Assembly: GCF_016545825.1 (NCBI RefSeq)
Contig: NC_052618.1
Span: 16,877,561-16,941,560, forward strand
Origin: Eucalyptus grandis
Taxonomy: Eukaryota; Streptophyta; Magnoliopsida; Myrtales; Myrtaceae
Reading direction: 5' to 3'
DNA length: 64,000 nucleotides
The translations under genes were made by a program, and so were the position numbers. The notes below the pieces were generated by a model. That model was not told where the DNA came from and did no database searches. It saw nothing but the letters and a program-made list of their open reading frames with translations. Shown in pieces: positions 34,211-47,287 of the stretch (positions within the stretch are counted from its first letter, which is position 1; each line of letters begins with the position of its first letter).

Positions 34211-37020
34211 GTAACTTCCTATCAAAAGAGTATAAGTTATTTATTAATCATTTCGTTATCTTCTGTTCATTTGTTCTTAATTACCTCATCCGTTGATGCC
34301 TCCTCAATAATTAGATATAGCATCCTTTGTTTCTCCTAATTGAGTAGAAATCCAACTAATTGTATGAAATTCATGTAACTTAGTTTGTGATAGGTTCTGA
34401 GTGACTTTCAACTAACAGGCTGCAAGTATATCTATATTGATAGGGTTTCGTAGAGCAAAATCGAAGGGAATTTTAACCTTAAAATAATTCCATAATAAAG
34501 TAATACTGTAATACTGTGAAATGGATTCCCCTATAATAGTTATCTTCGTTATTATCTATAAAATATATAATATAGGTGACTCTGATGAAAATCAATACGA
34601 AGAATGGGTAAGAGGACTCAGTTTTTAAATAAAAGCAACTATGCTAATTGATCCATGTATTTTGTGTATCGTGTATTTAAATAGGCATTTAGTCGTGCAT
34701 AGGCCCCTTAATTATAGAAATGCTTAATTTTATGCATGTTCATGCCCGCATGCGCGCATGCACATGCAATTGAATAATTGTACGCACTTTTGGCATCACA
34801 AATATAAATCTGCAACTTATGTTTAACATCTCGTGGTCGTAGGCATTAGTGAGCGCCTTTGAGGCAAAACTATACGAAATCCCGTATCAGGTTTGAGAGC
34901 GGTACACATTTACTCCCAAAATTTCAACCTTTACACAATGCTCTTGAGCCATCAACCATTCATCCATTTTCCGTTTGCGAGTTCCCAATTTTAAGGATGA
35001 AATTGTGATTCTCAACTATTTTTATTCAAATTACTCTTTTGTCCCCAGTGATTCTTTGCTATCGTTGCATTTTTTCCTTATTTTTTTGTACTTATTTTGG
35101 AAAATTTTAATTTATTGTAATGCATTTGGAGGCAAAAGGATGGTTTATCTCAAACAGATATCTACCATTAGGTAATCACATGTGAAGCAAATCCAAATCG
35201 TAAACTGCATGAAGGGTTGACATCCACAATAAAATCAAATATAAAGGAACACTAAAGTTTAGAAGTAAAGGTGCACCGCCCTTGAAGTTCATGAGGGGTT
35301 TTGTAGGATTTCCCATTATTTATATTTTTTTAAGTAATGAAGTTTAGATTGATGTAATTAGCATCATTGAAGAATTAGGAAAAATATAATAGTATTTATA
35401 TAGTGAAGTAATATAGCAACCCTTTTATAATAGCGTGATTATCATTAAAGCTTACGGTGAGGCCTAAGGCTTATGCGATGTGTTAGCTTCACCGTGAAGG
35501 GTCCTCGACATATGAGTTGTGGATCCCACATTATCATCTGTCTGAGTAGACTTTTCTTCTTTGCGTGCTTTGAGCTTCCACGAGGAGAGCCCGCTTTCAA
35601 AGGCAATGGAAGGAACTATAAGGGGAAAATTTGCAAAGAGGCTTTAGGGCTTTTAATCTTCGTTAAAGAATTACTCTTGCCTTAATAATCATTTTCTTTT
35701 TCATTTTTTTTTTTGCAAAGAAACTACTAGATTTGCAAAGATCCTTGGGATTATACTGAAATGTTTCTTTAAGTACAGTTAATTAGGATAGGTTACGTAA
35801 GCTTACGGACTTCAGAAGAATATCGAGGTAATTTACTAAATATCAGGAAAAAGAAGTTCGCAATAATCTCAAGTTGGTTATCATTTCTCAAGGAAATTTG
35901 GAATCTCAAGGACATTCAACTTTACAAGTACTAGAGGTAATGTACCATATTCAAAGATAGGTTACTGTCATTGACATGGACTTACAGAAAATTTGCGATT
36001 ATTGCAGTTAATCGCCAAACACAATATCTCTTATGGCAATTTGAGTTAACTCACTTTGTTATCGGGTAATTTTTAAGTGATAACATTCTCATGTCAGGAT
36101 CTCTAAGCTAACCAAAGGCATGCAACAAAGGAAAGTACTAACTATATAGAGACGCAGTCCAGAATTGGACGACTTTAGGCAAACTTTGTTTAGAGGTGTA
36201 GTTGCTAGTGATTGTACACTATAAGTTACTACCTAATTGAGAAAAATTACAATGATTGTTGGGTACATAGTAATACCATCGTGGAGTCGAGAAGCATGAA
36301 AGGAAGTTAAGTACGGATTGTTTGTGGGCTACTATGCATAAATTGTCCACGATGCGCATCAATGGTTCGCATGGATGCTTCACAAGTGTCGTCTTGCTTC
36401 TCTCTCTCTCTCTCTCTCTCTCCCCACCCCCGGCGGCAAAAAGTTGAGAACCACATCTGCTTGCCCCTACCATTGCAATGGTCATCCGCCACCACCATGA
36501 CCAGCCACCATTCACTCCATTGACGTCACCACCAACAGCTCGTGGATTCGACCCTTGTGCTCGGCGTCTCCCTTGCGGACCGAGCGCAGATTCTATCTCC
36601 ATCTGTTTCTCTTCACCCGCCAACGAGTCGGTCGCGGCCGACAAACTTGGCTCTAGCACAAGCCACGGCTTTGACTATTCATGCGAGTCGCAGACAATGG
36701 GTGAGGATCGTACCCGATGATCCATGCCTAGTGAAATTTCCATCAAAGAGAGGAAGTACATATAATATAATAAACTACCAATTACTACCTTATATAAGAA
36801 AACGCAACATTATCAAACAATTGTTAATGACAACATCCTTGGGTCACTGCATAAAAGTACAATATGTTACTGTACATTATTGGATATAAATATAACACGT
36901 CATGTATAAACTAATTTGGCCTGGGACTCCGGGCAAGTGCAAGTGAGTTTAAGCGGGTGGCCAGGCATCAAGAGAAAGTTACATTAAATAAACTTTTATG
37001 GTAGCAATTTTCCCTTGTGA

Positions 37021-37037
37021 AGTAGTAAATTACTCTT
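37021..37037. repeat. Target-site duplication of retroposon, left copy
   Basis: agtagtaaattactctt; right copy with one mismatch at 37766-37782. Unit B has a single copy (about 42237-42253), the empty site. Confidence 0.88.
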
Positions 37038-37765
37038 TTATAATAAACGCATTTCTCTCTCTCTCTCTCTCTGGAACGTGAAAAGTCATCACGCACCCCA
37101 AAACACCAACTTTCTTCTTCAACCTCTGTGGAGGGGAGGTTTTGAACTAGATCTCTTTCTCCCCTCTCTTTTCTTTGACTGATTCACTTTTCTTTTCCTT
37201 TCTTTCCTCCGGTTCGGGGAGCTTTTCTTTTCTGATTTAATCTAGATCTAGAAGCTTCTTTCTCCTGTTTAAGGGTGGTTTCTATCCTGATCTAGTCTAG
37301 ATATAGAGATTTATGTGCGTATGTGTTCAAGGTTTCGCCACAAGTCCAACTTTGCAAGAGATCAAAGGAGTTTCATGAAGGTTTTGCTCTCATGATTAGA
37401 TTTGTGCTCAATCAACATTTTTACTCTTGAACAATGATGGTGTTGGGAAAGCTAAACCTAAGCACCTAGCATCGAAAGGCAAAGCCATAGCAACAAATAG
37501 AGTTCTCGATGTGTGATCCTAACTAAAGATGCATTCGGTGACTGGTTGCCGATTTTGGTTTGAAGAAGTTACAAATCTACTCTAAGTGTGTGACTCCTAA
37601 ATTTGTTCTAATGATTCATCTTGTTATCTGAACCTTGTATTGCTTCAGAACTGTTTGGGATTTGTTTTGGTTTACAATAGGATTGGATTGTTTCTTTCTT
37701 GATTTATTATGAAAATGAATGAAATGCTACTTTCAACCAAAAAAAAAAAAAAAAAAAAAAAAAGC
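37038..37765 (+). mobile_element. Retroposed insertion with poly(A), non-coding
   Basis: 728 bp flanked by a 17-bp target duplication and ending caacc plus A25 (37739-37763). Starts near a (CT) run (37054-37072), then a CT-rich leader-like part and no ORF of note. It is absent from the equivalent place in unit B. Could be a processed transcript or a non-autonomous LINE relative; source unknown. Confidence 0.8.
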
Positions 37766-37782
37766 AGTAGTAATCTACTCTT
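37766..37782. repeat. Target-site duplication of retroposon, right copy
   Basis: agtagtaatctactctt. Confidence 0.88.
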
Positions 37783-38500
37783 CGAAATTGCTAAATTTCC
37801 TTAGGTAGTAAACAAATTAAATATACCTTCCGTAATTGAAGTATTATAGCATAGTAATTTACTTCTAATGATTGCCATCTTGCCTAGTTGAGATGAACAA
37901 TCACGGATTGCAATAATTGATTTCCTTTTGATAGTATATTGACTATTTCTTCCACGTCTACAGCTCCATAATCTCTTTCATGGTAGTAATATCCACTTGT
38001 GAGATAGTAAATTACTTTCTAGCAATCATCCTATAAAATAAGTAATGTATCTTCAAATTAGTAAAATAACCTAAGAGGGAGTAGTTTTATGAAGTAGTTT
38101 ACCATAAAGGAAGTAATTTATTCTGAAAGTACTTCTTTTTGCTTTATGGGTCACTCACTAATTTTCATTGTCATGAGTAAACTGAATGGGTGCTAATTCA
38201 TGTTTCTAATTCCTCTTTTTGCTAGAATCGCAAACTAAATTTATTCGTAATAACATCCCTTGTTATATTGTAAATAACAAGTAAAGTTCAGTAGCAGCCA
38301 TTTGGGCTCGTAATATACCATTTTGGATTGTAAATTATCTTTCATTTATCAAAGATTTTTGTATATGCAAAAATTATTCTAAAGATTGTTAATTACTTTG
38401 CTCGTAAATTTCCTTTAGCAACCATTCCTGTTATGGCACGTAGATTTCCTGTCTATCTTTCGTAATTGTAAATACTATCGATGATGGGATTGTGCATCAG

Positions 38501-39088
38501 GTTTCAACTCCATCCTTGGAGTCCTTGATGATGATTGGACTTCCCAAGATGAAATATTTATGGGGCGATAAATTTCCATTAAGGCTAAGCAATCTTCGAT
38601 CTCTTGTGGTATCACAGTGCAACTATCTCTCAAAGGTTATTAACTCTGTGTCGCTGATTAACCTACACAAGTTAAACACTTTAACTATAGAATATTGTGT
38701 TTTGGTACAAGAAATTTTTTACCTAGATGGATCAAGTGCCAGTGGAAATGTTGAGACTCTCTCTGAGCTTACCATCATAAAATTAGGGTCTTGCCAAGCT
38801 TGAGGAACATATGGAACAAGAATCCTTGTGGAATAGTACAATTCCATAATTTAAAGCAATTATCGGTATATGGCTGTGATAACCTCCCATTTATGTTTTT
38901 CCCATCCATGGTTAAATCTCTTGCAAACCTAAGAGTTCTAATAGTATGGAATTGTAAGAAGATGGAGCGGATCATTATGGAGGAAGAAGGGTCGGGAATG
39001 GGAACATCGGAAATTCTAGTATTTCCTATGTTAACCAAATTACACATAAAAAATTTGGAAAGCTTCTCGTGCTTCTCCTGTGAAGAGG
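38501..39088 (+). CDS. NLR exon 2: LRR segment, unit A
   Basis: Acceptor tgtgcatcag/GTTTC; begins VSTPSLESLMMIGLPKMKYL in phase with the FFDGQQ end of exon 1. Encodes C-terminal-type LRRs (SLVVSQCNYLSKVI, LNTLTIEYCVLVQEI, NLRVLIVWNCKKMERIIMEE). A one-base deletion at about 38789 shifts the frame, and the remainder stays open in the new frame to the donor gaagagG/GTAAGG. With that base the length is 589, identical to the unit-B exon after its own two deletions. Confidence 0.88.
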
Positions 39089-39186
39089 GTAAGGCTAATT
39101 TTTTTTTCAATACTGAAGATCTTATAAATAGATTCATCCTTGCAATACAAATGGTGACATTTTGTTTAATGAAAAACTGCTAATAG

Positions 39187-39251
39187 GTTCACAGGATATT
39201 CAGAGTCAAGATCACATCATATCACGCTTCAGTGCCCTCTTCAATCGACAG
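39187..39251 (+). CDS. NLR exon 3: short linker exon, unit A
   Basis: 65 nt between actgctaatag and GTACGT. Enters in phase 1 and leaves in phase 0 with translation SQDIQSQDHIISRFSALFN. The same 65-nt exon occurs in unit B. Its sequence is a typical short bridge between LRR exons of this family. Confidence 0.8.
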
Positions 39252-42200
39252 GTACGTAATAATGTTATGTCCAAATATTAATATAAAAAAATATTCTGGA
39301 GTAAAATACTTCGCATGATTGTTATCTGCCATGGTATTTTGGAAGTTTAGGTTGTATGCATTTCAAGTTGCCACATGGCACTACAAACAACTAGCAAGTT
39401 TCAATTCACACCAATCCCATGAAAGGAACAGTTGGATCAATCCCATCAAATTATTAAAAATTAATAAAGGAACATATAGGCTTATAAAAAAATATTTTTC
39501 CCACCTAAGTAAATAATTAACTTCTAGAAACAAATAGTTATGCCGGAGACAACACAGCCAAGATGAAAAGTAACTAAATTACTTACACAGCTTACTTTGG
39601 TTTAAATTTATCACATTCCACACAATGGCTGCACCCTGAAATTTGCAGGTAGGATAAATGGAATCTAATGATTTTTGTAACTTTGCCTAAATTTTTTTTT
39701 CTTCTTTTGTGAAATTAAGTTTTATTCTGACATTAATCAAGGCATAAGTTACATAGTCTTGGTCGATGATCGAGTGCAAACTTGATTATCAAAATTTACT
39801 TAGAAATTACTCATATGAAATTTGGGTTTAATTTCATTAAATGATTCTCGTTATCAAGTATTTCATGCATTTATGAACGTCATGTGCGTCATTCCTTTAT
39901 TATGGTCAAAATCAAATTTTTTTTTTTTAATTTGGTGAAAGATTAAAATGAAACGATTTTCGGGCAAATGCTTTGAGCCCATAGGAAAATCTCAACTCAT
40001 TGTTTAAAGGATTATGCCAAGATTCAGTCAAGAATCAAGCGTTTGAAATAGTAATCGACGCATAGTAGACTGTAAATACTATGAATAATTAATGATTTTG
40101 TTCAATAAACCTTTATAACCTATAAATCTGACTTAGAAAACCATCTTAGGCACTATGTAATTGAAAACTTGTGATTATTAAGCTGTTGATACAGATTATC
40201 ACAAGAACAATTACTAGCATTTAATTGAAATTGAGGGCAATTACTTGTAGTAGACTAAACTACTAACTAGTCGGTGGGAATGTAGTTAACTGTTTTGGAT
40301 TTAGATGAAAAAATTTCCACCCACTAAATTGGTTATTGATAGTAATTTACTAACGTTAGAGAGAAGTTATTGAACTAAGGATAAACAATTATCTAATTAA
40401 GGAAAACAAAAAGCTATTTTGTATAGAAAAAATTGCTAAGTAGAAGTTTTGAGTTGAAAAGATTGCCTTTTTATAGTGGCGCAATTATCACTAAAGTTAT
40501 AGGTGGACCCCAAGACTCGTGCAATATGGCACAATTTTCTTGTTTATAAAGAGTGAAAAGGGAATTGGGGGATGGGGATGCTAGTAGCATTGGTGCAGTG
40601 CTCAACTTCTAGCTCTGCAAGGAAGCAAATCAAAAGTCAGAGAGAAAAGGAGGGAAGAGTTAGAGGTATGACATATATATATATAAAAAAAAAAAGGAGT
40701 GGAAATTTAAGTAGTGGGCCCCACAAGGTAGTCTATCTAATCATTTCTGCTTCAACCCCAACTTTTCTTCCCATGCTTTGAGCTTCAATGAAGAGAGCTT
40801 GCTTTCAAAGACGGAGGAGGAACTTGATTGGGAGGATTTGCAAAGCGGCTTTGCGGTTAATAACTTTATAGGGTTCTAACTCTACATTCAAGAATTGCTC
40901 TGGCCTTAATGCTTTTTTGTGTGTAGAAACTAGATCCGCAAAGATCTATGGGATTATATTGAAATGTTTATTTAACTATAGTTAATTGGTATAGGCTTCA
41001 TAAGCTTATGGACTTTAAAACAACATTGAGGGAATTGAATAAGGTACATAAAAATATATTCACGATAGTCTCAAATTGTTTATTATTTCACAAGGAAATT
41101 TGAAATTTTTAGGACTTGACGGTAACGTATTGTTTTTAAGATAGGTTACTTTCATTGATGTGGATTTAAAGGAAATTTCCAATTGTTGCGGGTAATTACT
41201 AAACACAATATCTATCCCATAGTAAATTTGACTTACTTTGTAATCACTGGATAATTGCATTCTCACGTTACATTCTCTATAGCTAAACCAAAGGATATGC
41301 AATAAAGGAAAGTGCTAACCATATGGAGATGCAGTGGAAAATTGGAGGACTTTAGACAAATTATGGTTAGCGGTGCAGTTGCTAATGACTGATACCGTAA
41401 GTTACGACCTACTGACGAAAATAACAACAATTGTTGGGTACTTAGTAATTGCATTCACACTTGTCTTGCTTTTCTATTTTTTTTTTTTTTCTGCCTGCTC
41501 TCTCTCTCTAAAAGTTGCTCAGCATCACAAGAGGGCCCGCAGCCTCTCTCACCTCGTGTTGAGACGTCAGCTTGCCCCTGCCACGCTCATCCACCACCGC
41601 CACCACCGCTGCCACCGCCATCACCGGCCACCATTCACCTCCATCGATATCGTCACCAACAGCTCATGGATGTGACCCTCGCGCTTGGTCATCTCTCTTG
41701 CGGACCGGGTGCAAGTTCTGTCTACATCTGTTTCACTTTGCCCGCCGCCAACTTGGTCGCGGTCAACAAGGTCGGCGCTAGCACGAGCCATTGTTGCATC
41801 TTCCGGAGGTTGTTTCCTCTCATTGAGAGAGAGAGAGAGAGAGAGAGAGTTTGGTAAATGAACAAAAAACAAAGAGAAAACATGCGCTATTTTTTTTACT
41901 ATTCGCGTAAGTTGCAGATAATGAATGTAAGGATTGGAGCAGATGATCCACGCCCAGGGAAGTTAATATCAATGAGAAGAAGTACATACTATAATGAACT
42001 ACCAATTACTACCATATATGAGAAAGCACGACATCATTAAATAATTGTTAATGACAACATCCTTAAATCACTAGATAAAAATAAGTAGTTTATTGGACAT
42101 TATGGATAGAATATGACATGTCATGTATAAACAAATTGGGTCTGGACAAGCGCAAGGGGGTTTAGGTGGGTGGCCAGGCGTCAGGAGGAAGTTACTTGCA

Positions 42201-43015
42201 TTAATTAAGCTTTTTTGATAGCAATATTCCCTTGTGAAGTAGTAAATTGCTCTTCGAAATTGCTAAAATTTCCTTAGACAGGTAGCAAAAATATACCCTC
42301 CGTAATTAAAATCTTATAGTGCAGTAATTTACTTTTGTTTTTTTTTGTTTTTGGTCTATGCATGGTAATTTACTTTGCATGATTGCTATCTCGCCTTGCT
42401 GAGATAGTCAATCACAGTTGAAATAGTCAATCACAGGATGCACTAAGTAATTTCCTTTTGATAGTAAATTGCCTTTGTCTTCCGTAATCACGGTCATTCT
42501 ACAGCTTCTTAATCCCTTTCAGGGTAGTAATCTCCACTTGCGAGAAAGTAAATTACTTTCTATTAATCATCCTATAAAATGAGTAATGTATCTTCAACTT
42601 AGTAACATAACCCAAGAGGGAGTATCTTATTAGTGCACCTTATAGGAAGTAATTTATCCTGAAAGTACTTTTTGCTTCAAGGGTCACTAATTTTTGTTGT
42701 CGTCAGTAAACTGAATGGGTGCTTATTCATGACTGTAATTTCTCGAGTAGTTATTTTGTCATAATAACACCCCTTGTGATATTGTAAATGACAAGTAACG
42801 TTCATTAGTTGTCTTTTAAGCTTGTAACATGCCTTTTTTGGATTGTAAATTAGCTTTCGTTTATCAAAGATTTTTGTAAATGCAGAAATTATCCTTAAGG
42901 TTGTGAATTACTTTGCTCGTAAATTTCCTTCAGCAACCATTTCTATTACGGCATGTAAATTTCCTGTATGTCCTTTGTCATTGTAAATTCTATTGTTGAT
43001 GGGTCTGTGCATCAG

Positions 43016-43602
43016 GTTTCCATTCCATCCTTGGAGTCCTTGACAATGAATGAACTTCCCAAGATGAAATATCTATGGAGTGATGAATTTCCATTGGGGC
43101 TGAGCAATCTTCAATCTCTTGCGATATTAGATTGTAGATCTTTATCAGAGATTATCAACTCTGTGTCGCTGGTAAAACTACACAAGTTACACACTTTAAC
43201 TATCAAAAATTGCATTTCAGTGCAAGAAATTTTTTACCTTGACAGACCAAGCATTGGTGGAAATGTTGAGACTCTCTCTGAGCTAACCACCATGGAATTA
43301 AAGAGATTGCCGAGCTTGAGGCACATATGGAACAAGAATCCTTGTGGAATAGTGTGGTTCCAAAATTAATGGAGTTAGAGGTGTCTAACTGTGACAACCT
43401 CCGGTTTATGTTTTTCCCATCCATGGTTAAATCTCTTGCAAAACTAAGAGTTCTAAGGGTACGGATTGCAAGAAGATGGACTCAATCATTATAGAGGAAG
43501 AAGGGTCACAAATGAAAACATTAGAAATTTTGGCATTTCCAATGTTAACCAATTTATACTTAAACAAATTGGAAAGCTTCTCATGCTTCTCTTGCAGAAA
43601 GT
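43016..43602 (+). CDS. NLR exon 4: LRR segment, unit B
   Basis: Paralogue of exon 2: acceptor tgtgcatcag/GTTTCC, VSIPSLESLTMNELPKMKYL, with divergent LRR surface residues (SLAILDCRSLSEII, LHTLTIKNCISVQEI). Two one-base deletions (about 43373 after WFQN, about 43462) shift the frame twice. Donor AGAAAGT/GTAAGA in phase 1. Confidence 0.88.
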
Positions 43603-43705
43603 GTAAGACTGATTTTTTGTTTTCATTACTGATGATCTTGTAGATAGATTCATCCTGCAATACAAGTGGTGACATTCTTTTGGTTTAATGAAAAACTGCT
43701 AATAG

Positions 43706-43770
43706 GGTCACAAGGAGTTTGGAGTCAGGACCATGTCAAATCATGCTTCACTTCCCTCTTCAATCAAGAG
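43706..43770 (+). CDS. NLR exon 5: short linker exon, unit B
   Basis: 65 nt, SQGVWSQDHVKSCFTSLFNQ, bordered by ctgctaatag and GTATGT. Intact. Followed in phase 0 by exon 6. Confidence 0.8.
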
Positions 43771-44892
43771 GTATGTAATTAACATTATGTTAAGATATTA
43801 TTATAACAAAAATCTATTGGAGCAAAATACTTGGCTTGATTGTTATGTGTCATAGTATTTTGGAAGTTTAGGTTGTGTGCATTTCAAGTTGCCACATGGC
43901 ACTACAAACATCTAACAAGTTTCAGTCCACAAAATGATAGGAATAGTTGGATCAATCACATCAAATAATTAAAAATTAATTAAGTAATATATAGGCTTAT
44001 GAATAATTATTTTGCCCACCTAAGTAAATAATTAACTTTTAGAAATAAAAAGTTATGGCGGAGACAACTAGCCAAGATGAAACGTAAATAAATTACTTAC
44101 ACAGCTTACTTTGGTTAGAATTTATCACATTCCACACAATTGCTGCACCCTGAAATTTGAAGGTAGGATTAATGGAATCTGATAATTTTTGTAAACTTTT
44201 CCTAAACTGTTGTTCCTTTTTCTTTTGTGAAATTAAATATGATTCTGACATACATCAAGGATAAGTTACATAGTCTTGGTCCATAATTGAGTGCCGACTT
44301 GATTATCAAAATTTACCAAAAAATTACTCACTAATTTCATGTTAAGTGGCGAAAAATCGTTCACTTTTCCTAATATTCTAGTAATCAAGTTTTTTGCTAA
44401 TATATGGACAACTCCGTGTGCTTTAGTCCTTTATTATGGTCAAAATCATGCTTTTAATTTGGTCAAGAATAAATCAAAAGATTTTCAGGCGAATGCTTGG
44501 AGCCCATGACAAAATGCTAATCCACTGTCTAAAGCATTATGCAAAGATGTAGTTAATTGCTCTAGCTTTGGTTATAACATTTAATAGCAGATGAAAATCA
44601 TGCAAGTGCAAATTGACAGGAGAAATTAAAGGCGAAAAAGTTTTGTTATTTGTTTGTATCAATGAAAACGACGTTACGTACCGGTGTAGGCAAATTTTAT
44701 GTCCCCATCTGCACTTTTACGGGACCAGTCCGATATTCAACACCAGCTGTTGGATTTAAAGCAAAAAGTTTCCACCTATTGAATTGGTTATTGATATTAA
44801 TTTACTCAGTCCCGAATCTAATTAAGGAAAGCATAAACCTATTTTGTGCGGCAAAAGTTACTATGAGTAGAGCCTTTTTAACCAGACAAGAT

Positions 44893-45640
44893 TGCCCTTT
44901 TATAATAGCGTGATTATCATTGAAGCTTATAGTGGGGCCCAAGGCCAATGCATTACAATAGCTTCCCTGTCAACAATGATTCGTGGAAATTTAAGTGTTG
45001 GTCCCACAACGAAGTGTGTCTAAGTATCTCCACTTCAACCTCGACACTTTCTTCTCCCGTGCTTTGAGCTTTCAAAGACGGTGGAGGAACAAGATTGGAA
45101 AACTCAAGAAGAAAGACATTAGAAGTGTCAAAAGTTGTTTAAGTCACTCACTTTAATACCATTTTTTTTTTTGGGATCACTCAAAGTGTTAACTTTGATC
45201 TGGGTTACTGAAAATCCGACGTTGCCATATTTTATTTATTCTCAATCTTATGTGGCTCGCCGGTGTGCTTAGTTAGCATATAATCCCTAAATAACGTCAT
45301 ATAGTAGGTTAAAAAGTGATCACTTTAATACCAATCTCAATGAAAAGTAATCACTTAAGTGTAAAAAAAATGTCACCTTAGATAAAATTTTTAATTATAG
45401 AAGTCATGTAATTTTTCCTTTTAGAATTTTTCGTTGGAGTTACTTAAGTGATTGTTTTTTCTTTAATTTGACATTTAAGTGAGGCAGCGAAAACTTATAG
45501 TATTAAAGTGAACGTCATACACAACTTTGATATTTCTAGTGTCCTTATCCTAGAAAATTCACGTAGAGGCTTTGAGGCTTTTTAACTTTCAAAGTATGTA
45601 TAGGAAAGCAAATGAAAAAAAAAATTGAGAAGAAAGTGAG
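44893..45640 (+). repeat. Partial third tandem unit (C), interrupted
   Basis: Starts like A and B (cccttttataatagcgtgat, 44893) and stays similar to about 45100 (gctttgagctttcaaagacg). It is interrupted by an inverted-repeat element and resumes weakly near 45563 (agaggctttgaggcttttta). No exon copy is present in this unit. Confidence 0.65.
45115..45552. mobile_element. MITE-like element inside unit C
   Basis: Imperfect terminal inverted repeats: left acattagaagtgtcaaaagt ... cactttaatacca, right tagtattaaagtgaacgtc ... ctagtgtcc. About 440 bp with no ORF; contains further inverted atcacttta motifs. Confidence 0.5.
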
Positions 45641-46319
45641 TAGTAAGGTTCATGAGGCTAGAGATGAAGAGATTTTGAGACGCTCGTTTGACTTCATTTG
45701 CACTTACAAGATCTCTTATGTATATACATACGCTCACAAATTGGGCAACATTTTGTTAATTGCACTCTTGCTCTCATATTAATCATACCCTGAAGCCCCA
45801 ATTCTTTCTTAATTGCACCAGCAAAAGGAGTCTAGCCCCCCATCGCCAAATCGGGCAACGTCTCTAGGGTTCGGGGCTTTGGAAATCACCCTTTTTAATT
45901 TTCACATTAATCGCTTGACCATTTTTATGAAAACATTGTTAAATAAATAAAATACATTTCGCAAATCAGCCACTTTAGTCCAAGTCATTTGACTTCTCGT
46001 ATGGACGTTGGAAGTTGAACTTGTCCAAAATGAAACATGAAACTACTTTTAGTAAAATTAAAAGAAAAATTTCCAATATGGACAAAAATCAAGCCCGATT
46101 ACTTCGTTGAAGTTGCAATGTTGTCATAGAGAAACAGCACAACCAAAAGCAATCGATCGTATTCAATATGCCAAAATTGAGGAATGTCTCCTTTTTATTC
46201 TCAATTTTTTTTTTTTTTTTATTGCAGTTTCAATTGTCTTTCATGAATAGGATGACCACAATCGATAGACCGTGACTTTTAGAAAACTGTTGTGCCTTCC
46301 ATGCGTTTCCTTGTACCTT

Positions 46320-46620
46320 GTAATTTTCATTGCGATAAGTGTACTCAAAATTCTTAAACTTGTCATGAATGTGCAATTGAATTCTAGAACTTTCAAAAAA
46401 CACAATCAGTAGAAATACTTGATTGGACTAATTTGATAAATTTTAGGACTAATTGCATTGGTTTTACTAATTTGATAAATTTTAGGACTAATTGCACTTT
46501 TTGAAAGTTTTAATACTCAATTTCGCTTTCGTGATGAGTTTTAGGATGTAATTGTATTTTTTGAAAGTTTTAATACTCAATTGGTCTTTTGTGACAGGTT
46601 TTAGGACTTTCAATGAACTT
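46320..46620 (+). repeat. Short direct repeats in NLR intron
   Basis: gataaattttaggactaatt occurs twice, and tttttgaaagttttaatact occurs twice (about 46499 and 46559). Likely remnants of a small element. Confidence 0.55.
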
Positions 46621-47142
46621 ATCTTCTTTTATTTTGCCTCAATGTATATCGTTAAACCTTTCTTGATGTGCTTCTAGTTTCCTTTTATGAATTCTTCCTT
46701 ATTCTTACTCAATTTTGCAATTTCCATGAAGATTTTCATCCATATTAGTAATAATAACCGTCTCTAGGTGATGTAACAATTGCTATACATAGTGTGATTT
46801 GGTTATTTATGGGAAATTAACTAAATTGAAAATAGGGAAAGATGCAATTTAGATCTATAATCTATAAGAGTCTAATCTGGTTGTATGATAGTTATATGAG
46901 CATATCTAAATTACTAATTTGCCCATTATATATATGGTTAGTTTTAATTAGACACTGGCTATGCATATTATATAAACATGTTGGGCCAAAATCTAAGGTT
47001 GAAAGTATTGTTGGGCCTGCTTTGTCATGCAGAGAGATAAGTTAAAGCTCCACTTGCTAACACATTTCTGAAGGAGAAATTCTTCTAATGGAATTTTTTA
47101 CTCTTTTTTTTTATTCTTTTTTTTTTTCCTTTTGTGCAACTT

Positions 47143-47203
47143 AATAATCCCCTTCTTCCCGCTTTACCAAAAAAAATAAAATAATAATAATCCCCTTCTT
47201 CCC
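47143..47203 (+). mobile_element. Ultra-short poly(A) insertion with 18-bp target duplication
   Basis: aataatccccttcttccc at 47143-47160 is repeated perfectly at 47186-47203. Between them lie only 25 bases, gctttacc followed by an A-rich tail. This is what a LINE-machinery insertion truncated almost to its tail would leave. Confidence 0.75.
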
Positions 47204-47287
47204 TTGGCACTCATCTATATCTACATCTTGGAACTTCATGAATTCGTAATTTAACTAAATCACCAATTTCGTGAGCGAATTTCGCAG

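Larger units (their letters stand above)
34211..38500 (+). other. NLR intron 1 with start of duplicated unit A and a retroposon
   Basis: 4.3-kb intron. 34211-35419 is AT-rich without recognised content. From 35420 on it is the first copy of the tandem unit, with a CT microsatellite (36399-36422), a GC-rich block (36430-36690) and the retroposed insertion at 37038-37765. ORFs in the GC-rich block are incidental. Confidence 0.6.
35420..40467 (+). repeat. Tandem unit A of the NLR duplication
   Basis: ~5.05 kb starting at ccttttataatagcgtgatt; the same start recurs at about 40470 and 44895. Contains intron sequence, LRR exon 2, short exon 3 and following intron. Without its 0.75-kb retroposon and target duplication it is about 4.3 kb, close to unit B (4.4 kb). 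Confidence 0.85.
40468..44892 (+). repeat. Tandem unit B of the NLR duplication
   Basis: ~4.4 kb colinear with unit A through exon, intron and flanks (for example 43855-44180 matches 39335-39660). Has its own (GA) run at 41825-41849 and lacks the unit-A retroposon. Confidence 0.85.

Noticed and set aside
36219..36889. ORFs around the GC-rich block in NLR intron 1 (and the counterpart at 41572-41872)
   Set aside because: Intronic, shared by both tandem units only as diverged non-coding sequence, and the frames are not conserved between copies.
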